Part shown: in pieces, positions 41,702 through 49,956 of the stretch
Position numbering within the stretch: position 1 is the first letter of the stretch
Layout of the letters: each line of letters opens with the position of its first letter
Origin: Streptomyces sp. 135
GTDB lineage: Bacteria; Actinomycetota; Actinomycetes; Streptomycetales; Streptomycetaceae
Direction: 5' to 3'
DNA: 64,000 bases
Assembly (NCBI RefSeq): GCF_020026305.1
Contig: NZ_CP075691.1
Coordinates: 4,960,001-5,024,000 of the forward strand
Notes under the pieces: model-generated
What the model was told of the DNA's origin: nothing
Database searches by the model: none
What the model saw: the letters and a program-made list of their open reading frames with translations, nothing else
Program-made: the position numbers and the translations under genes

Positions 41702-43704
41702 CGGCGGCGGGCGGCCTCGTCCTCCTCATCCGCCTCGTCCGCCTCGTTCTCGTCGACGACGGCGGACGACGTGGAGCCGCTTTGAGCCTCCACGGCCTTC
41801 TCCCACCAGTCCTGGGCTTCTGCAGCAAGGTTCTGCAGTTTGTCCATGAGGAGCCGAGCGTGGGACTTCCCTTCCCGCTCGATCAGCGGCACGCCGTCGT
41901 CGTCAACCAGACCGGCCAAGTTACGCATCTCCGCCTCCAGGCTGCGGAGGGCGTCCTTGGTGGCAAGCACACCGCGCTTGTAGTGCTCTTGCACGGCCTT
42001 GTCAGGGCTAAGGGGCGGCGGAGTCAGGCCCCCCTTGGGCGCGAGCTTCGTGCGCAGGAAGTCGTTGTCGATGGGGAGGTCATTGCCCTCGCCATCCTTG
42101 CGCGGCTGACCCTGGTCATCGACCTGACGGGGCGGGAGCTCGGCCCGGTCGTCTTCGATCACCTGGCGCAGGTGGCGAAGTCCCTGCTCAGTGTCGGCCA
42201 GAGCCTCCATGACGGCGCCGGCTCGACGGCGGTCACCGCCGGCCCCCACGTCGTGGCGCGGCCCACTGATGGCGTTGTGCTTAGCGAGGACGTAAGCGGC
42301 CCGCACCCACAGTTCGATGCCAGCGGGCCGCTCGTCCTTGCCTTCCTCCATCTCCCTCAGAGCTGCCTGAAATAGCTGCTCGGGGGAGCGCTTGGTGGGG
42401 CGCCACGACGTCTTCTGCAAGTCGGCGGGAAGGGCCTCAGTGAGCACCTTGCGGAAACGGTCGAGCTCGCCGTCAGACGAAGCACCCCGCTTCTCCCTGA
42501 CGATGAGCTCAACGGCCAAGGGCAGCTTGGTCTTGGTGGTGACACGGGTGCGCTTGCGGCCAGTCGGTTCGTTGGTGAGGACCAGGGCGATCGGCTGACG
42601 CACAGCGTTGTGGATCTGCTTGTCGTCGGTGGTGAACAGGTGAACCGCACGGGCTGCACGGTCGTCTCCGAACGCAACGATCTTGCGTGCCGCGGCCTCC
42701 TTGGGAGTGAGTCGCCCCCCCAGCCAGTCAGCCTCCGCATCGCTGGGAATGACGCCTGCGGCGCGGGCAGAGAGCAGGCACTCTTCGGCGAGTGAGGTGT
42801 GCTTGGCCGCGTCGGTCCACGGCTCCTTGGTGTTGAGGTGATCCTGAGCCACGCGCGCCTTGATGGCCTGCGACAGGTCGACCGCCCCGGCAACGTCCGG
42901 CACTACACCGATGATGAGCTCGAAGTCCGTGACGGCGCACCGAATCGCACCCTTCTCGGTGAGCAGGATGTCCTCTGCAGGCTTGCTGACGTAACTGTTG
43001 ATCTTGTCGATGTGAGCCTGCATCGAACTGGCGTTTCGAGGGAGGGAGAAGAGAACCTCCTCAGCAGTCGCGCCCACATTGTAGAGACCGTGGCTGGTCC
43101 GGCTGGAGCCCTCGCGGACGAAGATGTGCGTGGTCGGGGTCTCGTCCGTGTCGTCGTAGAACACGGTCGTGGCGACCCCGATCGGCGGGTCCATGATGCC
43201 CTGTTCGGCAATGTCCGGCTGCGGACTGTTGCGGTTGCGGGTCGTCTCGATCGCCCAGTCAACCTGCTCGACAAGCGCGTCGCGGCTCTCGACGCGGATA
43301 GCCAGCTCGCCCTCTCCCTCCTGCACGGCCGGCACCAGGGTGGCCGGCGGCGCACCTGCAGCCTGGGCAAGTGCGAACTGAACGTGGTCGAGGTTGCGCG
43401 GGTTGAGCGGGTCGGGCACTAGGCGCGACGTGTAAACAGAGCCGGAAATCACGAGCAGGTAGGCCCCCGGGATCCGACGGCGCTGGGGGTTGTTCACCTG
43501 GGGCAGCACGGCTGCCGGGTCGGTCCAGATCGTCGAGATAGCGCCGGCCACGCGATCCGCCATGCCCCGCTTCTTCAGCGCGGCCCTCAGATCCTTGTGC
43601 AGCGTGGGGTCGGGAATGGAAGGAACGCGGCGGAGAGGCTTGGACAGCTCGGTCCGTTCGCCGTTGACGGTCGGCTCACCGTTGTTCGAGGTGTTGGGTG
43701 CCAA
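41692..43704 (-). CDS. Unknown 670-aa cargo protein with ParB-like motif
   Basis: The TTG at 43704 was chosen because AAGGAGG lies 7 nt upstream. Residues about 170-225 contain VFYDDTDETPTTHIFVREGSSR (Arg197-Glu-Gly-Ser-Ser-Arg202), reminiscent of the DGxxR motif of ParB/sulfiredoxin-like domains. The rest is largely helical, with a C-terminal coiled, very acidic tail. Some of it may resemble regulators in DNA-modification islands, but no family is recognised with confidence. It is coupled to the GIY-YIG-like gene. This pair is the least explained cargo. Confidence 0.7.
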   Translation of the reverse strand: MAPNTSNNGEPTVNGERTELSKPLRRVPSIPDPTLHKDLRAALKKRGMADRVAGAISTIWTDPAAVLPQVNNPQRRRIPGAYLLVISGSVYTSRLVPDPLNPRNLDHVQFALAQAAGAPPATLVPAVQEGEGELAIRVESRDALVEQVDWAIETTRNRNSPQPDIAEQGIMDPPIGVATTVFYDDTDETPTTHIFVREGSSRTSHGLYNVGATAEEVLFSLPRNASSMQAHIDKINSYVSKPAEDILLTEKGAIRCAVTDFELIIGVVPDVAGAVDLSQAIKARVAQDHLNTKEPWTDAAKHTSLAEECLLSARAAGVIPSDAEADWLGGRLTPKEAAARKIVAFGDDRAARAVHLFTTDDKQIHNAVRQPIALVLTNEPTGRKRTRVTTKTKLPLAVELIVREKRGASSDGELDRFRKVLTEALPADLQKTSWRPTKRSPEQLFQAALREMEEGKDERPAGIELWVRAAYVLAKHNAISGPRHDVGAGGDRRRAGAVMEALADTEQGLRHLRQVIEDDRAELPPRQVDDQGQPRKDGEGNDLPIDNDFLRTKLAPKGGLTPPPLSPDKAVQEHYKRGVLATKDALRSLEAEMRNLAGLVDDDGVPLIEREGKSHARLLMDKLQNLAAEAQDWWEKAVEAQSGSTSSAVVDENEADEADEEDEAARRRCM

Positions 43705-44445
43705 GAGAGGGCCTCCTTGCGGGCTCCCTGCACCGTGAAAGTCCGTCTCCCACGGTGTCACTGCACGCGGGAGCCAGGCACGCCGAACACCAGCCCTCGC
43801 ACCCACGCTCCGCGGATCCGGCCCGCATCGATGGGAGCGTCACGAATCACATCCAGACTGCGCTAGTCCGGCCTCGACGCTCGTGTGTGAGCTGTGGGGG
43901 TGGGCCTCGCTGCACTCCATAGAAGTCGGCGCTTCGCAGGAGGGCGCAGTCACGCGTGTTTCGCATCACTGCGCAGGAGTCTGAGGTGTCGTGGAGATGT
44001 TGTGCAAGCCAAATGCCCGTATCTGAAGATAAATTGACGGTACATCAGGTAGTCCGGTATAAGGTGCCCGGTTAGCTGCTGCCACCGGACTGCCCGTCTC
44101 CCGGCCCGAGCTGCCCGTGCGGCTGGGAGTGAGCTGGTCCTACACGAATACTTGGCAGGCGACCGCGGTGCACGGCCACCTTCCGGGTGGGGTGGCTGTC
44201 AATGCTGGCGCAGCATCCGGCAACGTTTGGCGCAGCACTTCTTGGTGTCCGGTCAGTGGTGCTTGCTGCAGCTGGGGCAGGCCTGGTCGATCGTTCAGGA
44301 GCATGGCTGCCGAGCATTCGTACCTAGGGGGTGGCGTGGAGAAGGGGGTGCCCGCTCACGTATGGGGCACCTGTGGGGCGGCCGCCTGCGGGTTGCTTGA
44401 AAGCCCTGGTCGTGGCGTGGTGGTCGCGCAGACTGTAAATCTGCC
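43705..44445. other. Right-end non-coding region of the element
   Basis: About 740 nt separate the 670-aa gene from the right attachment repeat. Apart from the promoter-like sequence at 44034-44063 and the tRNA-Tyr half at 44428, no convincing gene was found. Frames running through it continue across the att repeat and look accidental. Confidence 0.4.
44034..44063 (+). promoter_or_regulatory. Orphan strong promoter pointing at the right attachment site
   Basis: TTGACG (44034-44039), an 18-nt spacer and TATAAG (44058-44063) form one of the best sigma-70/HrdB-like promoters in the window. No convincing gene starts in the next 400 nt. It could drive a small RNA or transcribe through the tRNA-Tyr half and att repeat. 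Confidence 0.55.
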
Positions 44446-44482
44446 GGCTCAGCCTTCCCAGGTTCGAATCCTGGCGCCGCCA
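44428..44482 (+). pseudogene. tRNA-Tyr 3' half, right end: anticodon arm to acceptor, 5' third missing
   Basis: The anticodon arm GCAGA-CTGTAAA-TCTGC (anticodon GTA at 44435-44437) is followed by the long variable arm, T arm and 3' acceptor CGCCGCCA. Upstream sequence has neither a D arm nor GGCGGTG to pair with the acceptor. This is the copy carried by the element's attP or left after integration. Confidence 0.85.
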
Positions 44483-44487
44483 CACGA
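44446..44487 (+). repeat. Right attachment site (42-bp direct repeat)
   Basis: Identical to 22964-23005. Chromosomal sequence resumes after 44487 with a different terminator hairpin. The identity starts in the variable arm, so the recombination region lies in the 3' half of the tRNA gene. Confidence 0.92.
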
Positions 44488-44490
44488 AGG

Positions 44491-44535
44491 AGACCCTCCC
44501 CGACTTGCGGAAACGCGAGACGGGGAGGGTCTTTT
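44491..44535 (+). terminator. Terminator after the right tRNA-Tyr copy
   Basis: AGACCCTCCCCG (44491-44502) pairs with CGGGGAGGGTCT (44521-44532), followed by TTT. This is probably the original chromosomal terminator of the tRNA-Tyr gene. Confidence 0.75.
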
Positions 44536-44560
44536 CGTGCGTCCACAGCAGAATGGGTTC

Positions 44561-44773
44561 ATGTCGTCCCGTCGCAGAAACTGCCCGGAGTGCCGCCGCG
44601 AGATCGCCGTCGTCGGCGGACGGTTCGCCCGTCATGACCCGCCGGGCCCGCGCGCCACCGGCGACCTGGTCTCCTGCCCGGGCTCCCGCCGCCAGGCCCA
44701 GCTGGGCGCCGTACAGCCCGCCCTGGACGGCTACACGGTTCCGGACCTGCCGGGCCAGCTCCCGCTGTTCTGA
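44561..44773 (+). CDS. Small CxxC protein of unknown function
   Basis: A 70-aa protein: MSSRRRNCPECRREIAVVGG has one zinc-knuckle-like CPEC, and a later Cys may complete a site. No strong ribosome site is visible. It lies just outside the element, so it is chromosomal. Codon pattern and a stop shortly before the next convergent gene support it as real. Confidence 0.55.
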   Translation: MSSRRRNCPECRREIAVVGGRFARHDPPGPRATGDLVSCPGSRRQAQLGAVQPALDGYTVPDLPGQLPLF

Positions 44774-44815
44774 GCGGGAGGAGAGAGTTCCTCAGGGGCG
44801 GACGGCGTTCGGAAG

Positions 44816-45472
44816 TCAGTTGCCCGCAACGGACTTGACCGCCACCGACACCGGCACCGAGCCGCTCACCAGCTCCAGCGTCAGCCCGGCCGTCGCGGAC
44901 GTCTCCAGAAGCTCCGCGAGCACCGCGGCGACGTCGTCCCGCGGGATCGGCCCGCGCCCGGTCGAGGCCTCCAGGCGTACGAGACCGGTGCCCGCGTCGT
45001 CCGTCAGCATCCCGGGACGCAGGATCGTCCAGTCCAGCGCGGCACGCGCGCGTACGTTCGCGTCCGCCTCGCCCTTGGCCCGCAGGTAGGCGTCGAAGAT
45101 CTCGTCGCCCTGGTGGGCCGGATCGGCACCCATCGACGACACGACGATGTACCGCCGCACGCCGGCCCGCTCCGCCGCGTCCGCGAAGAGCACGGCCGCA
45201 TCCCGGTCCACGGTGTTCTTGCGATCCGCGCCGCTGCCGGGCCCCGCGCCCGCCGCGAAGACGGCCGCGTCGGCTCCGCGCAGCTTCTCGGCGACCTCGT
45301 CGACCGAGGCCGACTCCAGGTCGCACAGCACCGGTTCGGCGCCGGCCGCACGCAGATCGGCCTCTTGGCCGCTGTTGCGGATCAGCCCTGCGACCTCGTC
45401 ACCACGCGCGGCGAGCAGACGCTCCAGCCGCAGCGCGATCTGACCATGACCCCCAGCGATGACAATGCGCAT
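44816..45472 (-). CDS. NAD(P)-binding epimerase/SDR-like protein
   Basis: A 218-aa atypical SDR. MRIVIAGGHGQIALRLERLL has the nucleotide-binding loop, followed by AVFAAGAGPGSGADRKNTVDRDAA and YIVVSSMGAD. It belongs to the NAD(P)H-binding family related to YwnB/NmrA proteins; a redox or regulatory role is likely, substrate unknown. The start is ATG 45472. Confidence 0.82.
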   Translation of the reverse strand: MRIVIAGGHGQIALRLERLLAARGDEVAGLIRNSGQEADLRAAGAEPVLCDLESASVDEVAEKLRGADAAVFAAGAGPGSGADRKNTVDRDAAVLFADAAERAGVRRYIVVSSMGADPAHQGDEIFDAYLRAKGEADANVRARAALDWTILRPGMLTDDAGTGLVRLEASTGRGPIPRDDVAAVLAELLETSATAGLTLELVSGSVPVSVAVKSVAGN

Positions 45473-45815
45473 GCTGTCGACCGTACGGCAGGGCGGACGC
45501 GTTCGCCGCACGCGCAGCGGGCGGAACAACCGGATCACGCGTATGCGGGTACGTGGGCTCTTCCTGGGGAGGGCGGGGGCCAGCCGGGCCCCTGGGGCCC
45601 GCCGCAGGTGCCTGCGCTGCTCCTGAGCCCGCCACCCACCAGCGCCCTCTCCTGGGGACCACAGCGACCGCCCGGAGCTCAGCGGCACCAGCCTCCGCGT
45701 GCCCCTCCGCGCTCCCCTTCACGCCCCCTGTGCAGCCACAAGCCCCCGACGCCATCACACCCACCACGCGGCCCCCGCAGCAGCTCACCGGCCACTCGCA
45801 CCGCCCCGCCACCCC
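45473..45815. other. Intergenic region, no feature seen
   Basis: These 343 nt lie between the SDR start and the amidohydrolase stop (both leftward). The stretch 45540-45815 is Pro-codon-like, C-rich sequence with frames on both strands, none with a good start or family resemblance. Confidence 0.3.
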
Positions 45816-47099
45816 TCAGGAAGACGCCTCGCCGCCCCTGAGCCCCGGGTCCTCCCCCTGCGCGCGGCCCTGGCGCGGCAGGTCCAGGGCCACGGCCGCC
45901 GCCGAGTCGTAGTACTCCCGCACCGCGCTGGTCCGCGCCACCACGCGCCCCCTGTGCACCACGATCCGGCTGTACGCGAGCGACAGCGCCCCCGCGAGCC
46001 GGTCGCCCCGCACCGCGAGCAGCTCCGCGGGGAAGCCCGCCTCCACCCGCACCTCGGGCAGCCCCATGGCTTCCCGCGCTGCCCCGCTCACCGCCGCGTA
46101 GGCGTCCTTCGGCCGCAGCCCGCACCGCGAGGCCAGCAGGTAGGCGGCCTCCAGCGGATCCCCGCGCCCCACCGGGTTCGACACGTCCCGCATGGCCCCA
46201 CTGCCCGCGGCCACCCGCACCCCCGCCGACCGCAGCAACCGCACCGGCGCCACCCCCCGCCGCTCCGCGTTCCCGCACCCGCCCTGCGGCAGGCAGACCA
46301 CGGTCACCCCGGCCGCCGCCAGCTGCTCGGCCGTGCGCGCGGCCACGTCCCACGGCAGGCGGCCGAGCCCCCCGCACGGGCCGATCGTGACCCCCGCGCG
46401 CAGCCCGGCCGCCATCGCCGCGAGCCGTCCGAGCCTGGCCGGATCGTCACCGTCCGTATGCAGATCGACGGGGGAGCCATGCTCGGCGGCGAGTTCCAGG
46501 ACCGCCTCCGCGTAGCCCGCCGGGTCGGGGTCGAGATCCGGACAACCGCCCACTACGGAGGCGCCCATTTTCACCGCGTCCCGCAGCATCGCGAGCCCGT
46601 CGGCGCCCGCGACGCCGGTGAGGAGCCGCGGCACCGCGACCGTCGTCAGATCGACCAGGCCCCGCAGCGAGCGCCGTGCCTGGAGCACGGCCTCCATCGG
46701 GTCGAGCCCCTGGACGTCGCCGATCCGCACGTGCGACCGCACGGCCGTCGCACCGTGCCCGAGCTGGAGCAGGGCCGCCTCTGTGACTCTGCGTTGCACA
46801 TCGGGGATGTCGTACGACACAGGGCCCGCCGCGTCCGCCGACAGGGCCGTGTCGCCGTGCGCGTGGGCTTCGGCGGCGGCCGGCAGCAGCAGGTAGCCGG
46901 CCAGGTCCACGCGCGCGGTGTGCGCGGACAGGCTGCCGGTCGTGCCGACCGCCTCGATGCGCCCGCCGCCGAGCCGGACGTCCACCGTCCTGCCGTCGGT
47001 GAGCCTGGCACCGCAGAGCAGCAGGGAACCGGATTCGGCCGTGGGGTCGGGGCCGGAGGAGCCGGAGGAATGGGGCTGCTGCGGCTGGCTGTCGGGCAT
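45816..47099 (-). CDS. Cytosine deaminase-like amidohydrolase
   Basis: A 427-aa metal-dependent hydrolase. The metal site includes HAHGDT, further histidines in RSHVRIGD and DLHTDGDD, and the late Asp in GSGAMRDVSNPVG. The N- and C-terminal beta-sandwich strands (LLLCGARLTDGRTVDVRLGGG; LAVRGDRLAGAL) frame the barrel. Closest in style to the cytosine deaminase/amidohydrolase 3 group; the real substrate could be another cyclic amide or amine. Start ATG 47099. It runs towards the SDR gene but is 340 nt away. Confidence 0.8.
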   Translation of the reverse strand: MPDSQPQQPHSSGSSGPDPTAESGSLLLCGARLTDGRTVDVRLGGGRIEAVGTTGSLSAHTARVDLAGYLLLPAAAEAHAHGDTALSADAAGPVSYDIPDVQRRVTEAALLQLGHGATAVRSHVRIGDVQGLDPMEAVLQARRSLRGLVDLTTVAVPRLLTGVAGADGLAMLRDAVKMGASVVGGCPDLDPDPAGYAEAVLELAAEHGSPVDLHTDGDDPARLGRLAAMAAGLRAGVTIGPCGGLGRLPWDVAARTAEQLAAAGVTVVCLPQGGCGNAERRGVAPVRLLRSAGVRVAAGSGAMRDVSNPVGRGDPLEAAYLLASRCGLRPKDAYAAVSGAAREAMGLPEVRVEAGFPAELLAVRGDRLAGALSLAYSRIVVHRGRVVARTSAVREYYDSAAAVALDLPRQGRAQGEDPGLRGGEASS

Positions 47100-47355
47100 C
47101 GCGCTCCTGGGGTTCGGGGGCGGCTGCTGTCGTTCGAGGCGTCAAGATCACGCAGCGTGTGCCGAGCCTAGGACGGCGACAGGCCCGCTTCGAGGAGGAG
47201 CGAAATAGTCGTACCGGTGTGGTGCGACGGCTCTGACGAAGGGTGCGGATGAGGTGTTCGGAGACGCCTGAGGCGCTCTTCCCGATGCCCTCGGACGGCC
47301 CTGACGAAACGGATTTGGGCGATCGGCGACCAACCGTGTAATGTCTTCATCGCTC

Positions 47356-47428
47356 GCCCCAATAGCTCAGTCGGTAGAGCGTCTCCATGGTAAGGAGAAG
47401 GTCTGCGGTTCGATTCCGCATTGGGGCT
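47356..47428 (+). tRNA. tRNA-Thr (GGT)
   Basis: A 73-nt cloverleaf: acceptor GCCCCAA/TTGGGGC, anticodon stem TCTCC/GGAGA with loop ATGGTAA (anticodon GGT), and T arm GCGG-TTCGATT-CCGC. CCA is not encoded. It is first in the tRNA-Thr, tRNA-Met, rpmG group. Confidence 0.97.
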
Positions 47429-47475
47429 CTGATGTCGAGTGATCCTCGCCTTCGGGCGGGGGGATCCGGCATCGC

Positions 47476-47548
47476 AGCGGTGTAGCTCAGTCGGTAGAGC
47501 AAGCGGCTCATAATCGCTGTGTCACCGGTTCAAGTCCGGTCACCGCTA
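47476..47548 (+). tRNA. tRNA-Met (CAT)
   Basis: A 73-nt cloverleaf: acceptor AGCGGTG/CACCGCT, anticodon loop CTCATAA (CAT), and T loop TTCAAGT. The paired first position and the lack of an initiator-type GGG/CCC anticodon stem indicate the elongator. Confidence 0.95.
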
Positions 47549-47633
47549 CTCCTGGTAGCCGATTGTGGGGTCGGTCCTTCGATCGGCTACTCTTTTATGC
47601 GTTCATCCGTCCATCCGTCCAAGGAGCACTCAC

Positions 47634-47798
47634 GTGGCTGCCACCGACGTCCGCCCGAAGATCACGCTGGCCTGCGTGGAGTGCAAGGAGCGGAACTACA
47701 TCACCAAGAAGAACCGGCGTAACGACCCGGACCGTCTTGAGATGAAGAAGCACTGTCCGCGCTGCAACGCGCACACTGCGCACCGCGAAACGCGCTGA
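47634..47798 (+). CDS. rpmG: 50S ribosomal protein L33
   Basis: A 54-aa protein: MAATDVRPKITLACVECKERN, then KKHCPRCNAHTAHRETR. The CVEC and CPRC pairs make it the zinc-binding (C+) form; Streptomyces usually also has zinc-free paralogues controlled by Zur. The GTG at 47634 has AAGGAG 7 nt upstream. It is probably cotranscribed with the two tRNAs just before it. Confidence 0.95.
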   Translation: MAATDVRPKITLACVECKERNYITKKNRRNDPDRLEMKKHCPRCNAHTAHRETR

Positions 47799-47811
47799 CA
47801 CGCAGGCTCGT

Positions 47812-47849
47812 ACACGAGGCCGTCCCCGTTTGTGGGGGCGGCCTCGTGT
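47812..47849 (+). terminator. Terminator after rpmG
   Basis: ACACGAGGCCGTCCCC pairs with GGGGGCGGCCTCGTGT over 16 positions (one G-T) around a 6-nt loop, followed by CGTTTCC. Confidence 0.8.
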
Positions 47850-47900
47850 CGTTTCCATACGAATTCCGCGTCACCACCAACCACAGGAGGTACCGAGTCC

Positions 47901-48365
47901 ATGGCGCTCGACCAGTCCTTCGTGGGGCGGTCCTATCCGCCCACCGATCCATATGAGGTCGGCCGGGAGAAGATCCGCGAGTTCGCCGAGGCCGTCGGGG
48001 ACACCAATCCCGCGTACGCCGACGCGGAAGCCGCCAAGGAACTCGGTCACCCCGATGTGATCGCCCCGCCGACTTTTGTGTTTGCGATCACTTTCAAGGC
48101 CGCGGGTCAGGTGGTCCAGGACCCGCAGCTCGGGCTCGATTACAGCCGCGTCGTACACGGCGACCAGAAGTTCGCCTACACGCGTCCGGTGCGCGCGGGT
48201 GACCGGCTCACCGTCACCTCGACCATCGAGGCCATCAAAACGCTCGCCGGCAACGACATCATCGACATCCGCGGTGAGGTCCACGACGAGGCCGGGGAGC
48301 ACGTCGTGACCGCCTGGACCAAGCTCGTCGCGCGTGCGGCGCAGCCCGCGGGAGAGGGAGTCTGA
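47901..48365 (+). CDS. MaoC-type dehydratase N-terminal domain protein (HadA/HadC-like)
   Basis: A 154-aa hot-dog-fold protein: DQSFVGRSYPPTDPYEVGREKIREFAEAVGD, then HPDVIAPPTFVFAI and VVHGDQKFAYTRPVRAGD. It resembles the non-catalytic subunit of the heterodimeric (3R)-hydroxyacyl dehydratases of actinobacteria (HadA or HadC). GGAGG lies 11 nt upstream of ATG 47901. The catalytic partner follows after 4 nt. Confidence 0.85.
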   Translation: MALDQSFVGRSYPPTDPYEVGREKIREFAEAVGDTNPAYADAEAAKELGHPDVIAPPTFVFAITFKAAGQVVQDPQLGLDYSRVVHGDQKFAYTRPVRAGDRLTVTSTIEAIKTLAGNDIIDIRGEVHDEAGEHVVTAWTKLVARAAQPAGEGV

Positions 48366-48369
48366 GGCG

Positions 48370-48798
48370 ATGACGGCGAAGATCTCTTACGACGACGTCG
48401 AGGTCGGCACCGAGCTGCCGGCCCAGACCTTCCCGGTGACACGCGCCACACTCGTGCGGTACGCGGGCGCCTCGGGGGACTTCAACCCGATCCACTGGAA
48501 CGAGAAGTTCGCGGTGGAGGTCGGGCTGCCCGACGTCATCGCGCACGGCATGTTCACCATGGCCGAGGCGATCCGGGTCGTGACCGACTGGGTGAGCGAC
48601 CCGGGAGCGGTCGTCGAGTACGGCGTCCGTTTCACCAAGCCCGTCGTCGTCCCCAACGACGACAAGGGTGCCACCATCGACGTCAGCGCCAAGGTCGCGG
48701 CCAAGATGGACGACAAGCGGGTCCGGGTCGACCTGGTCGCCAAGAGCGCGGACCAGAAGGTGCTCGGCATGTCGCGTGCGGTCGTGCAGCTGGCCTGA
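48370..48798 (+). CDS. MaoC-type dehydratase catalytic subunit (HadB-like)
   Basis: A 142-aa hot-dog-fold protein with the hydratase motif YAGASGDFNPIHWNEKFA, including catalytic Asp37 and His42. With the preceding gene it should form a heterodimeric (R)-specific enoyl hydratase/3-hydroxyacyl dehydratase. The rpmG-hadAB-like order is the same as in mycobacteria, where HadAB acts in fatty-acid/mycolate synthesis; in Streptomyces the acyl substrate is not established. Confidence 0.88.
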   Translation: MTAKISYDDVEVGTELPAQTFPVTRATLVRYAGASGDFNPIHWNEKFAVEVGLPDVIAHGMFTMAEAIRVVTDWVSDPGAVVEYGVRFTKPVVVPNDDKGATIDVSAKVAAKMDDKRVRVDLVAKSADQKVLGMSRAVVQLA

Positions 48799-48832
48799 CG
48801 GCCGTGATCGCAGCCTGACCGCTCCTCGCGGC

Positions 48833-48861
48833 AACGGCCCCGCCGGACCGGCGGGGCCGTT
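48833..48861 (+). terminator. Terminator between the dehydratase pair and murB
   Basis: AACGGCCCCGCCGG (48833-48846) and CCGGCGGGGCCGTT (48848-48861) form a 29-nt near-perfect dyad. It ends 17 nt before the murB start, so the murB promoter must overlap it. Confidence 0.75.
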
Positions 48862-48878
48862 CTCGTACTCTTGGGCAC

Positions 48879-49934
48879 GTGCAGGAACTCATCGACGCCC
48901 CCCTCGCCCCGCTGACCACCTTCCGTCTCGGTGGCCCCGCGACCCGCCTGATCACCGCGACGACCGACGACGAGGTGATCACGGCCGTCCGCGAGGCCGA
49001 CGACTCCGGGACCCCGCTGCTGCTCATCGGCGGCGGATCGAACCTGGTCATCGGCGACAAGGGCTTCGACGGGACCGCCCTGCGCATCGCCACCCAGGGC
49101 TTCGCCCTCGACGGTACGAAGCTGGAGCTGGCGGCCGGCGAGGTCTGGACGGACGCGGTCGCCCGCACCGTCGAGGCAGGCCTCGCGGGCATCGAGTGCC
49201 TCGCCGGAATCCCCGGTTCCGCAGGCGCGACGCCGATCCAGAACGTGGGGGCGTACGGCCAGGAGGTCTCCTCGACGATCACCGAGGTGGTCGCGTACGA
49301 CCGGCGGACCCGCGAGACGGTCGTGATCCCGAACGCGGAGTGCGACTTCTCGTACCGCCACAGCCGCTTCAAGGCCGACCCCGAGCGCTTCGTGGTCCTG
49401 CGGGTCCGCTTCACGCTGGAGGGCGCGCAGGGGATGAGCGCGCCGCTGAAGTACCCCGAGACGGCGCGCACGCTCGGCGTCGAGGCGGGCGAGCGGGTTC
49501 CGGCGGCGGTCGCGCGGGAGACCGTCCTGAAGCTCCGCGCCGGCAAGGGCATGGTGCTCGACCCCGAGGACCACGACAGCTGGTCGGCCGGGTCCTTCTT
49601 CACCAACCCGATCCTCACCGAGGACGAGTTCGCCGCCTTCCACGCGCGCGTGGCGGACCGGCTCGGCCCGGGCATCGACCCGCCCGGCTTCCCCGCGGGC
49701 GACGGCCGCGTGAAGACCTCCGCCGCCTGGCTCATCGACAAGGCGGGCTTCACGAAGGGCTACGGAGAGGGCCGGGCCCGGATCTCCACCAAGCACACCC
49801 TCGCCCTCACCAACCGTGGCGGCGCGACCACCGAGGATCTGCTGGCGCTCGCCCGCGAGGTCGTCACCGGAGTGCGGGACGCCTTCGGGATCACCCTGGT
49901 CAACGAACCGGTCATGGTCGGCGTCAGCCTGTAG
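48879..49934 (+). CDS. murB: UDP-N-acetylenolpyruvoylglucosamine reductase
   Basis: A 351-aa FAD enzyme of peptidoglycan precursor synthesis that reduces UDP-GlcNAc-enolpyruvate to UDP-MurNAc with NADPH. FAD-binding motifs: TTFRLGGPATRL, GGGSNLVIGDKGF and GIPGSAGATPIQNVGAYGQEV. Catalytic elements are the Ser in GSFFTNP, and VNEPVMVG near the C-terminus. Start GTG 48879 lies 17 nt after the terminator, so the leader is very short or the mRNA is leaderless. Confidence 0.95.
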   Translation: MQELIDAPLAPLTTFRLGGPATRLITATTDDEVITAVREADDSGTPLLLIGGGSNLVIGDKGFDGTALRIATQGFALDGTKLELAAGEVWTDAVARTVEAGLAGIECLAGIPGSAGATPIQNVGAYGQEVSSTITEVVAYDRRTRETVVIPNAECDFSYRHSRFKADPERFVVLRVRFTLEGAQGMSAPLKYPETARTLGVEAGERVPAAVARETVLKLRAGKGMVLDPEDHDSWSAGSFFTNPILTEDEFAAFHARVADRLGPGIDPPGFPAGDGRVKTSAAWLIDKAGFTKGYGEGRARISTKHTLALTNRGGATTEDLLALAREVVTGVRDAFGITLVNEPVMVGVSL

Positions 49935-49956
49935 CCGGCTGCCGCCGACGGCAGCC

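Larger units (their letters stand above)
22964..44487. mobile_element. Actinomycete integrative and conjugative element (AICE) at tRNA-Tyr
   Basis: A ~21.5-kb element is bounded by 42-bp direct repeats. It carries the standard AICE modules in order: tyrosine integrase, Xis, replication (DUF3631 ATPase, prim-pol), DNA modification, FtsK-like TraB for double-stranded DNA transfer, spread-type membrane proteins, and regulators (XRE, GntR-Nudix). It has four extra cargo genes at the right end. Most genes run leftwards as one long operon from a promoter near 35,740. The site is the one used by SLP1 in S. coelicolor, as recalled. Gene overlaps and open frames suggest it is functional, except for a possible frameshift near 35,360. 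Confidence 0.95.

Noticed and set aside
44117..44773. 218-codon plus-strand frame spanning the right attachment site
   Set aside because: It crosses the tRNA-Tyr half and att repeat and the upstream part has no protein-like pattern; only the last 70 codons (from 44561) look like a real gene.
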